NCBI RefSeq assembly: GCF_905220365.1
Contig: NC_061127.1
Coordinates: 8,184,001 to 8,248,000, forward strand
DNA: 64,000 nt
Reading direction: 5' to 3'
Source: Vanessa cardui
Lineage: Eukaryota > Arthropoda > Insecta > Lepidoptera > Nymphalidae
Position 1 is the first letter of the stretch; the number at the start of each line of letters is the position of its first letter. The notes under the pieces are model-generated. The model was not told the DNA's origin. It saw nothing but the letters and a program-made list of their open reading frames with translations, and did no database searches. The translations under genes were made by a program, and so were the position numbers. Positions 62,601 to 64,000 of this stretch are shown here, one piece after another.

Positions 62601-64000
62601 ATGTCGTCTTCAAAACTCCTAATTAATAACTGACAAGGCCATATCAACATGCCTACAACATCATAATATAAATTCATAACATAATAATTATTAAAATGAC
62701 TTTTCAAAAAAATTTGAATTTGTGGTAATTTGTTTATTAATATTTTTCAGGTAATATCTGCGAGAAAAGGTGAATTTGAAACCGGATTTGATAGAGGGGG
62801 ACAGACACGAGAGCATGCTATGTTGGCAAAGACTGCTGGTGTTAAACATTTAGTCGCTCTTGTTAATAAAATGGATGATCCAACTGTTAACTGGGATGAG
62901 AAAAGGTAATATTAAACCACTTTAAAAAAATATAAACAAATCCAAATTTGTCAATAAAACAATTCATTTGCTAAGTTAATGGCACTCAAGGAGTCTTAAC
63001 TTGACAAGTGAATTAGCATTGTTTGAAATAATTTAAATTATTTTGTAAGAAATGGTTTTGTTAAACATCCTTAAAACAACAACATTTTCATTAGAAGAAG
63101 TAGGCTAGGTTTTGCAGCATGTTTTCTCGCACTTCAGAATGAACTCACCAACCAATTAGCATGTCTATATATCATTTTTATTTTTCTAATACCTATAGCA
63201 CACCAACATTAATATAAATGAGTTATACCTGCAAGCATAATTGTACAGACCTTCAGTACTTATTCACATTTATTTTCAATGACCTTGAGTTTATAAAAGC
63301 TTACATTTTGTAGTGTCACATGCATGCTAATTTTTGACACATGAAAAAACATTTTGAGTGGAAATTTTATGAAAAAAAAATTAGTAAAACCTACAGCGTT
63401 AAATTTTTTTCAGATACAATGAATGTCGAGACAAAATCCTGCCATATCTTAAAAAACTCGGTTTCAATCCAGCTAAGGATTTGTCATTCCTACCCGTGTC
63501 TGGCCAAACAGGTCAAGGATTATTGGAGAAGGTGAGCTCTAAACATTGCTATTATTGATATTTTGATTTTAAGAAACAAAATCATTTTTGCTAATTTAGT
63601 AATTGTATATGAATGTATGTTAATTATAATTGTTTTAAAGGTATCGGAAGAAATCTGTACATGGTACCAGGGACCATCATTTATCCAGCTTATCGATGAT
63701 TTACCATCTCTTAATCGCAAGATGGATGGGCCATTTATTATGCCTGTTGTTGACAAATACAAGGATATGGGTACTGTGCTCATGGGCAAAGTTGAAGCTG
63801 GAACCACTCGCAAAGGCAGTACCTTATTCCTTATGCCTAACAGGGTATGTTTATTAAGTAACAATATTATAGTTTACAATCAAAGATAAAATTAATGGTG
63901 GATTATGTCATTACAACATATTGATTTTTTAAACCTTAGGTTCAAGTAACAGTTGATCAATTATGGTCTGATGACATTGAAGTAACTTCTATTGGTCCCG
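59632..64000 (+). CDS. eRF3: Eukaryotic release factor 3 (eRF3/GSPT1), 3' end outside window
   Basis: Exons 59632-59863, 60378-60658, 61062-61167, 61252-61398, 62123-62268, 62751-62905, 63414-63531, 63641-63844 and 63940 to the edge, all in phase, give the first 483 residues. The start ATG is in good context (AAAAATGTC). The N-terminal extension carries a PAM2 motif, STLNVNAVEFVP (31-42), which in this family binds the PABP MLLE domain, then a Pro/Ala/Asp-rich tract. The GTPase domain shows G1 GHVDAGKST (204-212), G2 Thr262, G3 DAPGH (281-285), G4 NKMD (343-346) and G5 in PVSGQTG (Ser385-Gly386). Domain 2 begins near 430. In the cytoplasm eRF3-GTP delivers eRF1 to ribosomes at stop codons. 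Divergent to RBBP6. The exon 2 acceptor (GTTGAAG at 60371-60377) is weak. Confidence 0.95.

Overview
This window is AT-rich nuclear DNA from an insect, almost certainly a moth or butterfly. The evidence is intron-containing genes with animal splice signals, lepidopteran-type non-LTR retrotransposons, tRNA-derived and other SINE-like repeats, and many short MITEs. No bacterial operons, CRISPR arrays or rRNA genes were seen. Exon models were built by hand from splice signals, reading-phase continuity and comparison of the two paralogous genes.

Layout. (1) 137-4602, plus: 3' part of an SLC6-family sodium-coupled transporter, nutrient amino acid transporter type; its 5' end lies left of the window. 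(2) 4603-22165: gene desert filled with mobile DNA. It holds a piggyBac-like MITE with six internal palindromes, a TA-flanked MITE, a hAT MITE with an exact 8-bp target duplication, a SINE-like element, a decayed minus-strand LINE carrying a perfect 29-bp hairpin, and a head-to-head pair of an RTE-type and a Jockey-type LINE flanked by an 11-bp direct repeat. (3) 22166-29530, plus: a second, apparently complete SLC6 gene (626 aa in my model), tandem paralogue of the first with matching intron positions. (4) 29531-33178: tail-to-tail intergenic segment with a second piggyBac-like MITE (16-bp perfect TIRs) and a second hAT MITE (exact 8-bp duplication).

(5) 33179-58649, minus: full-length RBBP6/SNAMA homologue, 17 coding exons and 1662 aa in an unbroken phase. 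It has a DWNN ubiquitin-like domain, zinc knuckle, RING, proline/RS-rich middle and a very large basic/acidic last exon. Its last intron (35970-50796, 14.8 kb) holds remains of a hAT transposase, a LINE 3' end, a piggyBac transposase, a fairly fresh MULE with one internal stop, a Copia RNase H fragment and a MITE. (6) 58650-59631: 982-bp divergent promoter interval. (7) 59632-64000, plus: 5' portion of eRF3 (GSPT1/Sup35 homologue) with a PAM2 motif and the GTPase G1-G5 motifs; it runs off the right edge.

Functionally the window joins a nutrient uptake locus (two SLC6 transporters), an RNA-processing/ubiquitin ligase gene and the translation-termination GTPase. Nothing suggests the three work as a unit, but RBBP6 and eRF3 share a short divergent upstream region. 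The most unusual observations are structural: the head-to-head LINE composite, the foldback duplication inside a LINE, palindrome-bearing piggyBac-like MITEs, the repeat array beside the MULE, and the isolated GC-rich repeat exons of RBBP6.
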